Source: an uncultured Christensenella sp. (lineage in GTDB: Bacteria > Bacillota > Clostridia > Christensenellales > UBA3700). From it: a stretch of DNA of 64,000 nucleotides. Position numbers and translations under genes: made by a program. Every line of letters starts with the position of its first letter. The first letter of the stretch is position 1. The notes beneath the pieces are model-generated. The model saw nothing but the letters and a program-made list of their open reading frames with translations. It was not told the origin of the DNA and did no database searches. The stretch lies in contig CAJTPC010000004.1 in NCBI GenBank assembly GCA_910578245.1, positions 12,936-76,935 on the forward strand. Direction: 5' to 3'. Below are positions 1-8,224 of this stretch, piece by piece.

Positions 1-177
1 ATTCTCTCCGACGTCAGTCAAAAGCCGATTATCGCTCAGAAAAGATACAAGTTCTCTCGACTGCAATTTTGTAGCGCCTATCAACGTAACTTTGTCAGAT
101 CTTCCCGCTCTGATTTTTGCCTCTTCGATGCGAGAAAGACATCTTGAGATATTGTCCTTAATTTGCTCGAATTCCAT
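1..177 (-). CDS. yggS: YggS/PLPBP-family pyridoxal-phosphate homeostasis protein, N-terminal part
   Basis: The first 59 residues are present; the rest lies beyond the left edge. The segment VTLIGATK near residues 30-37 matches the first beta strand of the family, and its lysine (about residue 37) sits where the PLP-binding lysine is expected. The piece ends in DVGEN, matching the family's conserved (D/F)xGEN motif. The family binds PLP in a TIM barrel and buffers cytosolic vitamin B6 and amino-acid pools; no catalytic activity is established. The ATG at 177 has a modest GGTGA ribosome site upstream. In Firmicutes this gene often lies near division genes, but that neighbourhood is outside the window. 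Confidence 0.85.
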   Translation of the reverse strand, partial: MEFEQIKDNISRCLSRIEEAKIRAGRSDKVTLIGATKLQSRELVSFLSDNRLLTDVGEN

Positions 178-272
178 CGTTCACCGTGAAAAAATAATAC
201 TTCTGCTATAGGTATTATATCACAAAGTATTTGGCTTGTAAATAAAATAATAATATATTAAAAATACAAATC

Positions 273-305
273 AAAAAGTAACGACATATCAAGTCGCTAC
301 TTTTT
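273..305 (-). terminator. Hairpin terminator after the ssDNA-binding protein gene
   Basis: AAAAAGTA and CGAC arms pair with GTCG and TACTTTTT around a short loop, with one A/C mismatch. The run of T on either side makes it usable in both directions. It lies downstream of the minus-strand gene ending at 427 and upstream of the YggS gene. The rest of 178-426 is AT-rich and shows nothing else. Confidence 0.6.
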
Positions 306-426
306 ATTCCCAATAGATATATTTGCCCAGTTGTATAATTTAAGATTATAAAATTGGGCGAATTATTATAAAATTTCGGTTATTTTGTAATAATATGAAT
401 TAAAAATTGATTAATTAAGAATTATT

Positions 427-1089
427 TTAGTCAATTTCTGCGCTGGCAATTTCCATATTATCTATATATTCATGCTCAACAGGATTGATTTTGCTTACCG
501 ACACTTCATAAGCAACTCTCTCCTCGCTCTTATCTTCACCAAGATTTTTGACGTAAGTTCTGCTCTGTATTCTACCCACTACGGTAAGTTTTTCGCCTAC
601 TTTCATGTTCTGTACAAAACGAGCGTTTCTGCCCCACATTATACATGGAATATAGTCTGATTTATTATACGCTCTATTTACCGCGATAAGTACGTCGCAA
701 ATTTCTCTCTTAAATGGAGTTGTGCGGTATATGGGCGGTTTGCATATATATCCGGTAATCTCAATAGTGTTGGGCGTCACATTTTCATCTATAGGCAGCA
801 AGTCCCTTACGAAAGCAGTCAATAGCAGTTTTGACCTCTCCCCTTCCATTTTGTTGTAACTTCTGAATTGTCCTACAAGATTGATTTTATCTCCAACTTG
901 TACTTCATGCCTTGCAAGTAATCTGTCGGAAATAGTTATTGGAATATAATCTTTTTGTTCCGACAGTCTGGGGACGGCAACCACTGTTTCGTAAAAGCCC
1001 TCTCCAAATACTTCATGGGTGTAAATCGGCTCTTTTACTACAGTGCCGACCAATTGCAATTTATTGTTGTTCATCTGTTCGTAGTTCAT
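427..1089 (-). CDS. Single-stranded DNA-binding protein with two OB folds
   Basis: 220 residues made of two similar SSB-like OB domains, about residues 8-100 and 104-205. Each starts with a short strand (LVGTVVKEPIY and ITGYICKPPIY), continues to a V-A-V-x-R strand (VVAVPR; LIAVNR), then a D-Y-I-P segment and a G-x-x-L/I-x-V-x-G-x strand (KINLVGQF; KLTVVGRI). The internal duplication is visible by eye. It lacks the acidic C-terminal tip of canonical SSB, so it is probably an accessory ssDNA-binding protein of a type common in Clostridia rather than the replicative SSB. It appears monocistronic, with its own terminator downstream. Confidence 0.8.
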   Translation of the reverse strand: MNYEQMNNNKLQLVGTVVKEPIYTHEVFGEGFYETVVAVPRLSEQKDYIPITISDRLLARHEVQVGDKINLVGQFRSYNKMEGERSKLLLTAFVRDLLPIDENVTPNTIEITGYICKPPIYRTTPFKREICDVLIAVNRAYNKSDYIPCIMWGRNARFVQNMKVGEKLTVVGRIQSRTYVKNLGEDKSEERVAYEVSVSKINPVEHEYIDNMEIASAEID

Positions 1090-1142
1090 AATCTACCCTC
1101 CAGTCGTGTTTTCTTATTTCTTTTATTTTTCTCTATTTACCA

Positions 1143-1904
1143 TTAGGCATTCTTATGCTGAATACCGCTGTTGTCTATGCTATAACCTTCTTGATATACC
1201 AAATCAGACAGCTTCACCATTTTATAGCCTTGATTTTTCAAATTGGCAATTACGAGTGGAAGAGCGTCCAAAATATTGTCGCTATTATTGTGAAAAAGAA
1301 TAATCGAACCACTTTTCACTCCCTTATTTACCCTAGAGAGTATTTCAGTAGCGCTCAACCCTTTCCAGTCGAGAGAATCCACCGTCCACTGTACACCAAT
1401 CATGTTCTTTTGTTCTACTACTTCTAATAGCGTATTATTATAATCGCCAAACGGCGGTCTAAAGAATTTAGTCTGCGCCCCGGTCAATTCCTTGACCTTG
1501 TCGGTTACATAATCCAACTCTTCTGCAATCTTATCCTTATTCAGCGTACTCATATTGAGATGATTGTTGCTATGATTACCTATATCGCAACCGCTTTCGG
1601 CAATTTTCTTGACCATTTCGGGATACTTATCTATCCAAAAACCTACCAAAAAGAAAGTACCGTCTACCCCATGCTTGTCGAGAATATCCAATATCCCCTG
1701 CGTTTTATCCGCGCCCCAAGCGGCGTCAAACGTCGCCACAATTTTTTCGTCAGTATCTACGCCGTATACCGGCACTTTTCGCAAACTTTGGTTGTTAAAT
1801 ACCGCGCTTACTTGCTCATTTGCCATTCCCGTTGCGCATATCGCAACAAGAGCAACTACTACTAAAACTGCAATGATTGACTTTCTTTTTATCGAATAAA
1901 ACAT
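1143..1904 (-). CDS. PdaB-like polysaccharide deacetylase (NodB domain), membrane-anchored
   Basis: 253 residues. An N-terminal hydrophobic segment (about 7-28) acts as signal or anchor, and a NodB fold spans about residues 50-235. Motif 1 is TFDAAWG rather than TFDDGP, as in the sporulation-type PdaB branch; the first Asp is kept and the second is replaced. Metal-site histidines are in HSNNH; RPPFGDYN, LDW and ILFHN follow. It probably de-N-acetylates a peptidoglycan glycan outside the membrane. The ATG at 1904 is chosen because GAGGTGA lies just upstream; an in-frame ATG at 1940 has no such site. The PdaB branch is typical of spore formers, but the sporulation role is inferred. Confidence 0.85.
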   Translation of the reverse strand: MFYSIKRKSIIAVLVVVALVAICATGMANEQVSAVFNNQSLRKVPVYGVDTDEKIVATFDAAWGADKTQGILDILDKHGVDGTFFLVGFWIDKYPEMVKKIAESGCDIGNHSNNHLNMSTLNKDKIAEELDYVTDKVKELTGAQTKFFRPPFGDYNNTLLEVVEQKNMIGVQWTVDSLDWKGLSATEILSRVNKGVKSGSIILFHNNSDNILDALPLVIANLKNQGYKMVKLSDLVYQEGYSIDNSGIQHKNA

Positions 1905-2176
1905 CGTCACCTCTAAGATACTACCATTTTCCAAGCCCATTGGATTGTCTTCTTTTGTATATTTATGTCGAATTTTGTCGATTTTTCAAATAACTTTTAT
2001 TTTGTCTACGTTAAAGTGTATTTAAGACTGATTATAAATATAACCGTATATTAAAATATTTACGATATAAAAAATGCCTTGAGCAGAATAAAGTCTTTCG
2101 ACTACGCTTCGTTCCTTAAGGTCAAGTACTATTTTTGACGGATTTTGTCCTATGCGATAAAAAAACTTTATATATC

Positions 2177-2205
2177 TTGACTTTCGCATGAAATTGGTCT
2201 ATACT
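2177..2205 (+). promoter_or_regulatory. Sigma-A promoter of the SRP RNA
   Basis: TTGACT at 2177-2182 and TATACT at 2200-2205 are separated by exactly 17 bases. The predicted start, about 2212, falls just before the conserved 5' end of the SRP RNA. Confidence 0.8.
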
Positions 2206-2212
2206 ATAAACA

Positions 2213-2498
2213 ATGCGCTAGGTGGGGAGCTTGCGGTGCCCTGTACCTGCAATCCGCAACAGCAGGACTGAACGCCGTTCTCGGCTTTGACTATGTGAGG
2301 TCTGCCTCAAATAAGTAACGTTGATACCAAGGTCTTGTGCAATCATTCACTGTGAACCATGTCAGGACTTGACCGTAGCAGCATTAAGCAGACCGTTTGA
2401 TGTGCCATAAGGTAGCTTTGGAGGAGTCAACTGTTTGGGTTACGCTTGGGTAGCCACTGTCAAAAACGGATGCGCAGGATTTGAATGACATGCCACCT
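2213..2498 (+). ncRNA. ffs: Signal recognition particle RNA, large type with Alu domain
   Basis: The 5' part (2213-2275) carries the Alu-domain pattern of Firmicutes SRP RNA, with GGGGAGC, GCGGTGCCCTGTA and the following small stems. The conserved domain IV lies at about 2353-2391: a GTCAGGA / GTAGCAGC asymmetric internal loop capped by a CTTG-type tetraloop, which is the Ffh binding site. The 5' AGGTGG at 2219-2225 can pair with CCACCT at 2494-2499 to close the molecule, giving a length near 285 nt. The RNA scaffolds Ffh for co-translational membrane targeting. A strong promoter precedes it. Confidence 0.9.
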
Positions 2499-2513
2499 AA
2501 CAAAGGTGGCTTT
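2492..2513 (+). terminator. Probable terminator at the end of the SRP RNA
   Basis: GCCACC (2492-2497) pairs with GGTGGC (2505-2510) over a 7-base loop, followed by only three T. The same CCACC also closes the SRP RNA with its 5' end, so the two pairings exclude each other. The short T run may allow read-through into the gene at 2534. Confidence 0.5.
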
Positions 2514-2533
2514 GCCATAATTAAGGAGATTAC

Positions 2534-3427
2534 ATGAATCAAGATAAAAAGATTGCTCTGCTCATTGACGCAGAAAACATATCTAGAAATTATCGCAAGA
2601 CGATAATGAATGAACTTGCCAAGTACGGCACTACGACTTACCGTCGCATCTATGGAGATTTCACTTCGAGGACTATAAGTTGGACTAGCGAAGATATGCT
2701 TAAATACTCGCTTACGCCGATACAACAGTACTCTAATACTTCACATAATAACAAATACGCCGGTAAAAACTCTTCCGATATAACTTTGGTTATTGACGCT
2801 ATGGACATTTTATACTCGGGCAACGTCGAAGGCTTTTGCATAGTATCTTCAGACAGCGATTTTACCAAACTTGCGTCTAGATTGAGAGAAGCGGGAATGT
2901 TGGTCATAGGTATGGGCGAAGAAAAAACTCCTCTTGCCTTTAGAAAATCTTGCCAAAAATTTATACTTCTCGACGTATTGAGCAAAGAAAACGATAAAAA
3001 TCAACCCAACAAGAAAGTAGAGAAAAAGACTGATAAGACCGATAAAAAAGTTGAAAAGCAAGATAAAAAGAAAACTACGAAAAAGTCAAAATCAACAACA
3101 GACGAACAACAATCTGTTGAGCTTATTGAAGAAAAAGCTGAACCAATCGCAGACGAATCAGATACCCCAACGATTATGCCACTTGAGAGTATTGCAAATC
3201 TTGTAAAGAAAGAGATACTCCCCGAACTTGCCGATGAAGAAGGCTGGGCAAGCCTTGCGGATATTGGAAATTGGTTATATAAACTCTACAGCGATTTCGA
3301 TAGCAGAAACTACGGATTTAGCAAACTTAGCGCGCTATTTATGTCGCGAGAAGACTTTGAAGTAAAACCGCAACCCAAAACTGACGTCAATAGCAACGTA
3401 GTATATTATCTAATCAGAGAAAAATAA
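2534..3427 (+). CDS. NYN-domain (LabA/PIN-like) protein with C-terminal OST-HTH/LOTUS domain
   Basis: 297 residues. Residues 5-150 form an NYN/PIN-like nuclease fold with its acidic residues visible in LLIDAENI, VIDAMD and VSSDSDF. A lysine/glutamate-rich, probably disordered linker follows (about 155-210). The C-terminal 80 residues, starting SIANLVKKEI and ending VVYYLIREK, look like an OST-HTH/LOTUS winged helix. The combination is known in the DUF88 group and suggests RNA binding with possible metal-dependent RNase activity. AAGGAG lies 7 bases before the ATG. It starts only about 20 bases after the SRP RNA terminator, so it may be transcribed from the SRP promoter by read-through. No target is known. 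Confidence 0.85.
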   Translation: MNQDKKIALLIDAENISRNYRKTIMNELAKYGTTTYRRIYGDFTSRTISWTSEDMLKYSLTPIQQYSNTSHNNKYAGKNSSDITLVIDAMDILYSGNVEGFCIVSSDSDFTKLASRLREAGMLVIGMGEEKTPLAFRKSCQKFILLDVLSKENDKNQPNKKVEKKTDKTDKKVEKQDKKKTTKKSKSTTDEQQSVELIEEKAEPIADESDTPTIMPLESIANLVKKEILPELADEEGWASLADIGNWLYKLYSDFDSRNYGFSKLSALFMSREDFEVKPQPKTDVNSNVVYYLIREK

Positions 3428-3458
3428 TGCACTCAACACAAATTACTTGCCAATCACG

Positions 3459-3490
3459 AAAAAAGAGATAACGCTGTTATCTCTTTTTTA
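3459..3490 (+). terminator. Rho-independent terminator after the NYN gene
   Basis: AGAGATAAC (3464-3472) and GTTATCTCT (3476-3484) form a 9-bp stem with a 3-base loop, flanked by A before and T after. It can work on both strands and so may also serve other transcription entering from the right. Confidence 0.85.
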
Positions 3491-3545
3491 TAATCTGCTT
3501 ACACCGTATTACATATTAAATAAATATCCATTAACGTTAGGAATA

Positions 3546-4511
3546 CTAACTACTGAAGTTGGATACCAATTGTCGATAATTGACTATCATTTGAACTTTT
3601 GAATATCTTATATCGCACACAAGATTTGGACGGGATATAGACGAATTTAATAGATTAGACAGGATACCCAAGGTAGCGTCTATATCGGCAAGTAAAAGTT
3701 GAGCATTTTTACTGTCGCCAACTTCCATTGACAACTCATCATATTGCAATTGTAAATTATTCTTTATAACTTCTACGTTTTCCAAAGCCTTAATCTTATC
3801 TATTTTGCTCGCTGTCAGATCATCGGCAATGACGTCCAACTGCGTAAGAATAGAGCTACAGTATCCGCCCATGCTACGCAATAGTTGAGAACTCCCCTTG
3901 AACAAACTATCGAAATCCACCTCATTGACCTCGATATTTATCAACTTACTGCCCTCATTGGCGTTTACTACCGCGTTTGCATCGGAAAGATTGTCATAAA
4001 TATCTCCTACTAAAGCGTAAGCGTTGCCGTCCTTAAGAATATATCCGGCTCCGCCTTGAAGCCTTTGTTGCTCAGCGTACATTCTTGCCACGGAATATGT
4101 ATCGCAAGTTTTTAACGCTACGGCATAATAGCTTTGAGTAGGCATAGCCACGCCTTGCTTCGAAAGCCCCGCAAGCAATGCTCCGCCGGTCGCGAAATCG
4201 CCTACTACGACTGTCAAAAGTACGCAAGTGATTATGGCTAAGGTCATTATCCACCCCTTGCGTCGCGCGCCGTATCTATCGTAGGATTGCGGAATTATAT
4301 CGATAATAGGCGAACTGTCTTCTTCGTCTATCTGATAATTGGTCTGCACCATACCTATTAGCTGCGGCGTTACTTCAATCTCTACGTTATCGTCAACTTG
4401 ATAGTCTTGTTGCGATACATCGTCTTGAAAGTTTGCCTGACGCTCATAATCGCGTTCTATAGTTTCTTTGTTTTTAAGATAATTTTTGAGATAATATTTG
4501 CTGTAATCCAT
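3546..4511 (-). CDS. Single-pass membrane protein with SPOR-like extracellular region
   Basis: 321 residues of unrecognised family. The first about 85 residues are hydrophilic and acidic (cytoplasmic tail), followed by a basic RRKGW and one transmembrane helix at about 88-112. The outside portion begins with YYAVALKTCDTYSVARMY and continues to YILKDGNAYALVGDIYD, the strand-helix-strand pattern of SPOR peptidoglycan-binding domains, although the match is weak. The remaining about 150 residues are helical and contain several N/L-rich segments. A role at the cell wall or septum is plausible only by this resemblance. It lies between the NYN gene (convergent) and the dCMP deaminase. Confidence 0.65.
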   Translation of the reverse strand: MDYSKYYLKNYLKNKETIERDYERQANFQDDVSQQDYQVDDNVEIEVTPQLIGMVQTNYQIDEEDSSPIIDIIPQSYDRYGARRKGWIMTLAIITCVLLTVVVGDFATGGALLAGLSKQGVAMPTQSYYAVALKTCDTYSVARMYAEQQRLQGGAGYILKDGNAYALVGDIYDNLSDANAVVNANEGSKLINIEVNEVDFDSLFKGSSQLLRSMGGYCSSILTQLDVIADDLTASKIDKIKALENVEVIKNNLQLQYDELSMEVGDSKNAQLLLADIDATLGILSNLLNSSISRPNLVCDIRYSKVQMIVNYRQLVSNFSS

Positions 4512-4591
4512 AGTAAAGTATATAGATTACGTTTGCAAATAATGACAAAACACTAAATAATCTGCGTGTCGTCCAAACATTTTATATACGG

Positions 4592-5047
4592 TTATTTCAA
4601 ATCGTCGAACTTCTCCACGTCAACTTTTGCCTGTTCGAACAAGTTCATTGAGAACTCGTCCGGATAGCCATACTTAAACACAACTCGCTTTATTCCTGCG
4701 TTGATAATCATCTTGGCGCAAATCGTGCAAGGCTGATGAGTGCAATAGAGCGTTGCCCCATCGACAGATACGCCGAGTTTTGCGGCTTGAATAATGGCGT
4801 TTTGTTCGGCGTGAACGGCGTAACATAATTCGTGCCTCGTACCCGAAGGTATATTCATCTTTACGCGCAGACACTCGCCTTTCTCAACACAGCTCAAGAT
4901 ACCCGACGACGCGCCGTTATATCCCGTAGTAAGAATACGCTTATCCTTTACTATGACCGCCCCGACCTTTCTGTCCGGCTTAAAACAACTCGACCATTGA
5001 GCTACCGTTTCCGCCATGTTCATAAATCTATCGTCCCATTTATTCAT
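4592..5047 (-). CDS. comEB: Deoxycytidylate (dCMP) deaminase, ComEB-type
   Basis: 151 residues of the zinc-dependent cytidine deaminase fold. The catalytic zinc motif is HAEQNAI for the His and proton-shuttling Glu, with PCTICAK giving the two Cys ligands. An extra Cys/His-rich insert between them (CVEKGECLR...ELCYA) is typical of dCMP deaminases. It converts dCMP to dUMP for dTMP synthesis. The ATG at 5047 is chosen because TTTGGAGG lies 7 bases upstream; a longer frame would need a TTG that overlaps this site. It is divergent from groESL. Confidence 0.93.
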   Translation of the reverse strand: MNKWDDRFMNMAETVAQWSSCFKPDRKVGAVIVKDKRILTTGYNGASSGILSCVEKGECLRVKMNIPSGTRHELCYAVHAEQNAIIQAAKLGVSVDGATLYCTHQPCTICAKMIINAGIKRVVFKYGYPDEFSMNLFEQAKVDVEKFDDLK

Positions 5048-5206
5048 AAGTGCCTCCAAAGACAAAAAACGCGCGTTTTCGCCATTAATTTACATATTCA
5101 TATTTATATGATAGCACAGTCTGGAGATAATATCAACAATAAAATTTTTTACAAGGTATTTTCCCAAAAAATCACAAAATATTGTTTATATTTTTACATA
5201 AAAATA

Positions 5207-5235
5207 TTTACATATTTTGGAAATGGTGCTATAAT
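5207..5235 (+). promoter_or_regulatory. Sigma-A promoter of groESL
   Basis: TTTACA (5207-5212) and TATAAT (5230-5235) are spaced by 17 bases. The start would be near 5242, at the left edge of the CIRCE operator. Confidence 0.85.
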
Positions 5236-5243
5236 ACCTTATG

Positions 5244-5270
5244 TTGGCAGTCGAGAGTGTCGAGTGCTAA
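5244..5270 (+). promoter_or_regulatory. CIRCE operator (HrcA site) of groESL
   Basis: A left arm TTGGCAGTC (5244-5252), a 9-base spacer, and a right arm GAGTGCTAA (5262-5270). The right arm is a perfect match to the CIRCE consensus; the left arm has two changes (consensus TTAGCACTC). Its position directly at the transcription start indicates HrcA repression relieved by heat shock. hrcA is not in the window. Confidence 0.93.
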
Positions 5271-5287
5271 CTAAAGGAGGCGTTTTT

Positions 5288-5575
5288 ATGAAAATCAAAC
5301 CATTATTTGACAGAATCGTAATTCAAGAAGTCCAAAGCCAAACAAAGACTGCTAGCGGACTCGTACTTCCCGACTCTGCTCAAGAAAAGCCACAAATGGC
5401 AAAAGTATTGGCAGTGGGTCCGGGCGGAATCATTGACGGAAAAGAAATCGTAATGCAAATTAAAGTAGGCGACAAAGTTCTTTTCAATAAATACGCAGGT
5501 TCGCAGTTCAAACTTGACGGCGAAGAAGTGACGATTTTGAAACAAAGCGACGTTCTTGCAATTGTCGAAGAATAA
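5288..5575 (+). CDS. groS: Co-chaperonin GroES
   Basis: 95 residues, the full usual length. It opens with IKPLFDRIVIQEV, has the mobile-loop region TKTASGLVLPDSA and the VLAVGPGG strand, and ends in VLAIVEE. GroES caps GroEL to form the folding chamber in the cytosol. The ATG at 5288 follows AAAGGAGG; the reading frame stays open far upstream but that extension runs through the promoter and CIRCE element and is not coding. groL follows 15 bases later in the same operon. Confidence 0.97.
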   Translation: MKIKPLFDRIVIQEVQSQTKTASGLVLPDSAQEKPQMAKVLAVGPGGIIDGKEIVMQIKVGDKVLFNKYAGSQFKLDGEEVTILKQSDVLAIVEE

Positions 5576-5590
5576 TATAGGAGATTGAAT

Positions 5591-7216
5591 ATGGCAAAGA
5601 AATTTAAGTATGGCGAAGAAGCCAGAAGAAGTTTGGAAGCAGGCGTAAACGCTGTTGCTGACGCAGTAAAAATTACTATCGGACCTAAGGGACGCAACGT
5701 AGTACTTGACAAAAAGTACGGCTCTCCCCTTATCACCAACGACGGCGTAACGATAGCAAAAGAAATAGAGCTTGAGGACTCTTTTGAAAATATGGGCGCT
5801 CAACTCATAAAGGAAGTATCTATAAAGACAAACGACGTAGCCGGCGACGGAACTACTACGGCTTGCGTACTTGCGCAAGCAATAATAAAAGAAGGTCTTA
5901 AAAACGTAGCGGCAGGCGCTAACCCAATGATACTCAAAAAAGGCATCGCAAAAATCGCAGAAGCCGTGGTAGACGAACTAAAGACTATATCCAAGCCAAT
6001 CGACTCGGCTTCGGCTATATCTCAAGTCGCAAGCGTATCTGCGGCTGACGAAACTATCGGCGAATACATCTCAAAAGCTATGGAAATCGTCGGCAAGGAC
6101 GGCGTAATATCCGTAGACGAATCCAAGTCCACCAATACCGAACTCTTGACGGTTGAGGGTATGCAATTCGACAGAGGTTACATTTCAGCGTATATGGTAA
6201 CTAATACCGAAAAAATGGAAGCTGTACTCGACGACGCATATATCCTTATCACCGATAAGAAGATATCTTCCGGAAAAGAACTTATGCCGATTCTCGAGCA
6301 AGTAGTTCAGAACGGTCTTAAGCTCTTAATTATCTGCGAAGATATGGATGGTGACGCTTTGACGGCTGTCGTACTCAACAAACTCAAAGGTATACTCAAC
6401 TGCGTTGCTGTAAAAGCCCCCGGCTTTGGCGACAGAAGAAAGGCAATGCTTGAAGATATCGCTATCTTGACAGGCGCTCAACTCATTTCCAGCGAACTCG
6501 GATACGAACTTAAAGACGTAAATCTTACCCATCTCGGCAGAGCTAAACAAGTCAAGGTCGACAAGGATAACACTACCCTAGTTGGCGGTAACGGCGATGA
6601 AATGGCTATTGCAGGCAGAGTAAATTCTATTAAATCGCAAATTGCAGAAACCTCTTCGGAATACGATAAAGAAAAGTTGCAAGAAAGACTTGCTAAACTT
6701 GCAGGCGGCGTTGCGGTAATCAACGTAGGCGCGGCTACCGAAGTTGAGATGAAAGAAAAGAAATTGAGAATTGAGGACGCTTTAGCTGCTACTCGCGCGG
6801 CTGTCGAAGAGGGCGTTATCCCCGGCGGCGGAGTTGCGCTCCTCTCTATCATTCCAAAAATTAAGCCTCTTGTAGACGCTTTGGAAGGCGATGAAAAGAC
6901 CGGCGGAGCTTGCGTACTCAAAGCATTAGAAGCTCCTATCAAACAAATTTGCGACAATGCAGGAGTTGACGGCGGTGTGGTAATTAACAATATTATCAAT
7001 AGCAACAAGGGATACTCTTACGGATACAACGCTTTGACCGATAAGTACGTAGATATGATTGAAAACGGCATACTTGACCCAACCAAGGTGACAAGGTCTG
7101 CCCTTCAAAACGCCGCAAGCGTAGCTTCTACGTTGCTCACAACCGAAGTGCTTGTTACGGATATTCCGGAGCCGCCTGCTCCAATAGCTCCAAATATGGG
7201 CGACGGTATGTATTAA
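5591..7216 (+). CDS. groL: Chaperonin GroEL
   Basis: 541 residues. Starts AKKFKYGEEAR and shows the ATP-binding signature GDGTTT (near residue 86-91), DKKISS in the apical domain and the conserved AAVEEGVIPGGG. It refolds non-native proteins as a double heptameric ring with GroES. AGGAG at 5579-5583 is 7 bases before the ATG at 5591; a TTG at 5585 would be too close to it. The C-terminus ends PNMGDGMY, with only one GM rather than the usual run of GGM repeats. It is the second gene of the CIRCE-regulated operon. Confidence 0.97.
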   Translation: MAKKFKYGEEARRSLEAGVNAVADAVKITIGPKGRNVVLDKKYGSPLITNDGVTIAKEIELEDSFENMGAQLIKEVSIKTNDVAGDGTTTACVLAQAIIKEGLKNVAAGANPMILKKGIAKIAEAVVDELKTISKPIDSASAISQVASVSAADETIGEYISKAMEIVGKDGVISVDESKSTNTELLTVEGMQFDRGYISAYMVTNTEKMEAVLDDAYILITDKKISSGKELMPILEQVVQNGLKLLIICEDMDGDALTAVVLNKLKGILNCVAVKAPGFGDRRKAMLEDIAILTGAQLISSELGYELKDVNLTHLGRAKQVKVDKDNTTLVGGNGDEMAIAGRVNSIKSQIAETSSEYDKEKLQERLAKLAGGVAVINVGAATEVEMKEKKLRIEDALAATRAAVEEGVIPGGGVALLSIIPKIKPLVDALEGDEKTGGACVLKALEAPIKQICDNAGVDGGVVINNIINSNKGYSYGYNALTDKYVDMIENGILDPTKVTRSALQNAASVASTLLTTEVLVTDIPEPPAPIAPNMGDGMY

Positions 7217-7237
7217 AATCAATACCCTATTAAAACC

Positions 7238-7272
7238 AAAGCGGCATAGCTTATCGCTATGCCGCTTTTTTC
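7238..7272 (+). terminator. Rho-independent terminator of groESL
   Basis: AAAGCGGCATAGC pairs with GCTATGCCGCTTT over a 5-base loop, followed by a T run. Strong and well placed 22 bases after the groL stop. Confidence 0.95.
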
Positions 7273-7311
7273 ATGTATTATCTATAATTAAAATATAAAT
7301 GCGTTTTGTTG

Positions 7312-7735
7312 TTAAAAACTTGCCTGCAACACGGCGCGTATATCTTCTTCATTCATAACTTTATATCCGCCGTCCATTACCAAAGTGCTTTTAACCATTC
7401 CGTCAAGCATTTCTTTGGTTGCGCCGAGTTGAGTAATATTCATAACAAGTCCTATTTTCTTCATCCAAGATTCCATAACAGCCAAGCCTTCATTGGCAAC
7501 TTGCGTATCGGTTTTGCCTTGTGGATTCACTCCCCAGACGTTGACGGCATAGCGGGCAAATTTAGCCGTCCCGTATTTCAAAATAAATTTGTAATACGGC
7601 ATAGTAACGGCGGAAAGCGTCATTCCGTGCGTTGCGTCAGTATATGCGCCGACAGCCTGACCTAACATATGCACCATCCAATCGGTGGTCTTGCCTTTTG
7701 CAACTAGCGTATTTAACGCCCAAGTAGCCGTCCGA
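7312..7735 (-). pseudogene. Iron-containing alcohol dehydrogenase, C-terminal fragment
   Basis: From about ATWALNTLVAKGK onward the frame matches the C-terminal third of group III Fe-dependent alcohol dehydrogenases (butanol dehydrogenase-like), including MVHMLGQAVGAYTDATHG, where the last His is one of the metal ligands. It ends normally at ...AVLQASF. The N-terminal NAD-binding half and the first metal ligands are absent; instead the sequence runs into the start of a LysR gene near 7735. It therefore cannot encode a working enzyme. It is part of a rearranged locus with the two LysR pieces next to it. Confidence 0.8.
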
Positions 7736-7831
7736 CAAATTGGGTTGCGTAATAAATAATGCTTCCGCCGCTTTTGATATGCTTTGTTCTTTTGCAACTG
7801 CCAAAAAGTATTTTAATTCTCTTAATTCCAT
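7736..7831 (-). pseudogene. LysR-family regulator, N-terminal HTH fragment (inverted)
   Basis: The frame begins MELRELKYFLAVAKEQSIS and continues KAAEALFITQPNLS, a clear LysR winged-helix start (positions 1-32). It stops being LysR at about 7735 and passes out of frame into the alcohol dehydrogenase fragment. Upstream on the same strand are an AAGGTGA ribosome site and a promoter-like TTGACA...TAAAAT, so the original gene start is intact. The remainder of the gene lies on the opposite strand from 7905. Confidence 0.8.
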
Positions 7832-7904
7832 AACTTCGTCACCTTGTTTATATTTTAATACAATTATATATGCTTGTCAATTATGGGTATAGTATAAAAT
7901 ATAA

Positions 7905-8217
7905 GTAAAGGAAATAGGACAACAGTTATTTATTCGTGGCGCGCGAAAAATTACTCTTACCCAAACAGGTCAATTGCTTCGTAACCGAGCGGAAGAAATA
8001 ATAGAATTGTATAATCAGACGGAATCTGAATTAAATACGCCAATAACCGACATAAGCGGAGATATTTATATCGGTGGCGGTGAAAGTTACGTAATGGGGC
8101 TTATTGCTAAAGCGTCGCGCGAAGTGCAAATCGAATACCCAAAAGTGCGCTTTATGCGCGGAAGTCTTTCTAGAACGCTTGCAATCTATACTTGATAAAT
8201 ATACTTTAGAATCTTAA
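7905..8217 (+). pseudogene. LysR-family regulator, middle and C-terminal fragments
   Basis: In frame from 7905 the sequence reads KEIGQQLFIRGARKITLT and on through LLRNRAEEIIELYNQTESEL to IEYPKVRF near 8150. This is the part of a LysR protein that follows the HTH helix, the dimerisation helix, and the first strands of the effector domain. A shift of frame then leads to AEVFLERLQSILDKYTLES and a stop at 8217, which looks like a normal LysR C-terminus. About 150 or more residues of the effector domain are missing. There is no start codon in context. Flipping 7735-7904 would rejoin it to the HTH fragment with only a few codons lost. Confidence 0.75.
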
Positions 8218-8224
8218 TCTTCTA

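Noticed and set aside
4832..5575. 247-residue frame containing GroES
   Set aside because: The first 152 codons run through the dCMP deaminase (other strand), the promoter and the CIRCE operator; GroES starts at 5288 with a strong ribosome site.
6478..7008. 176-residue frame antisense to groL
   Set aside because: Shadow of a highly biased coding gene; no ribosome site or domain.
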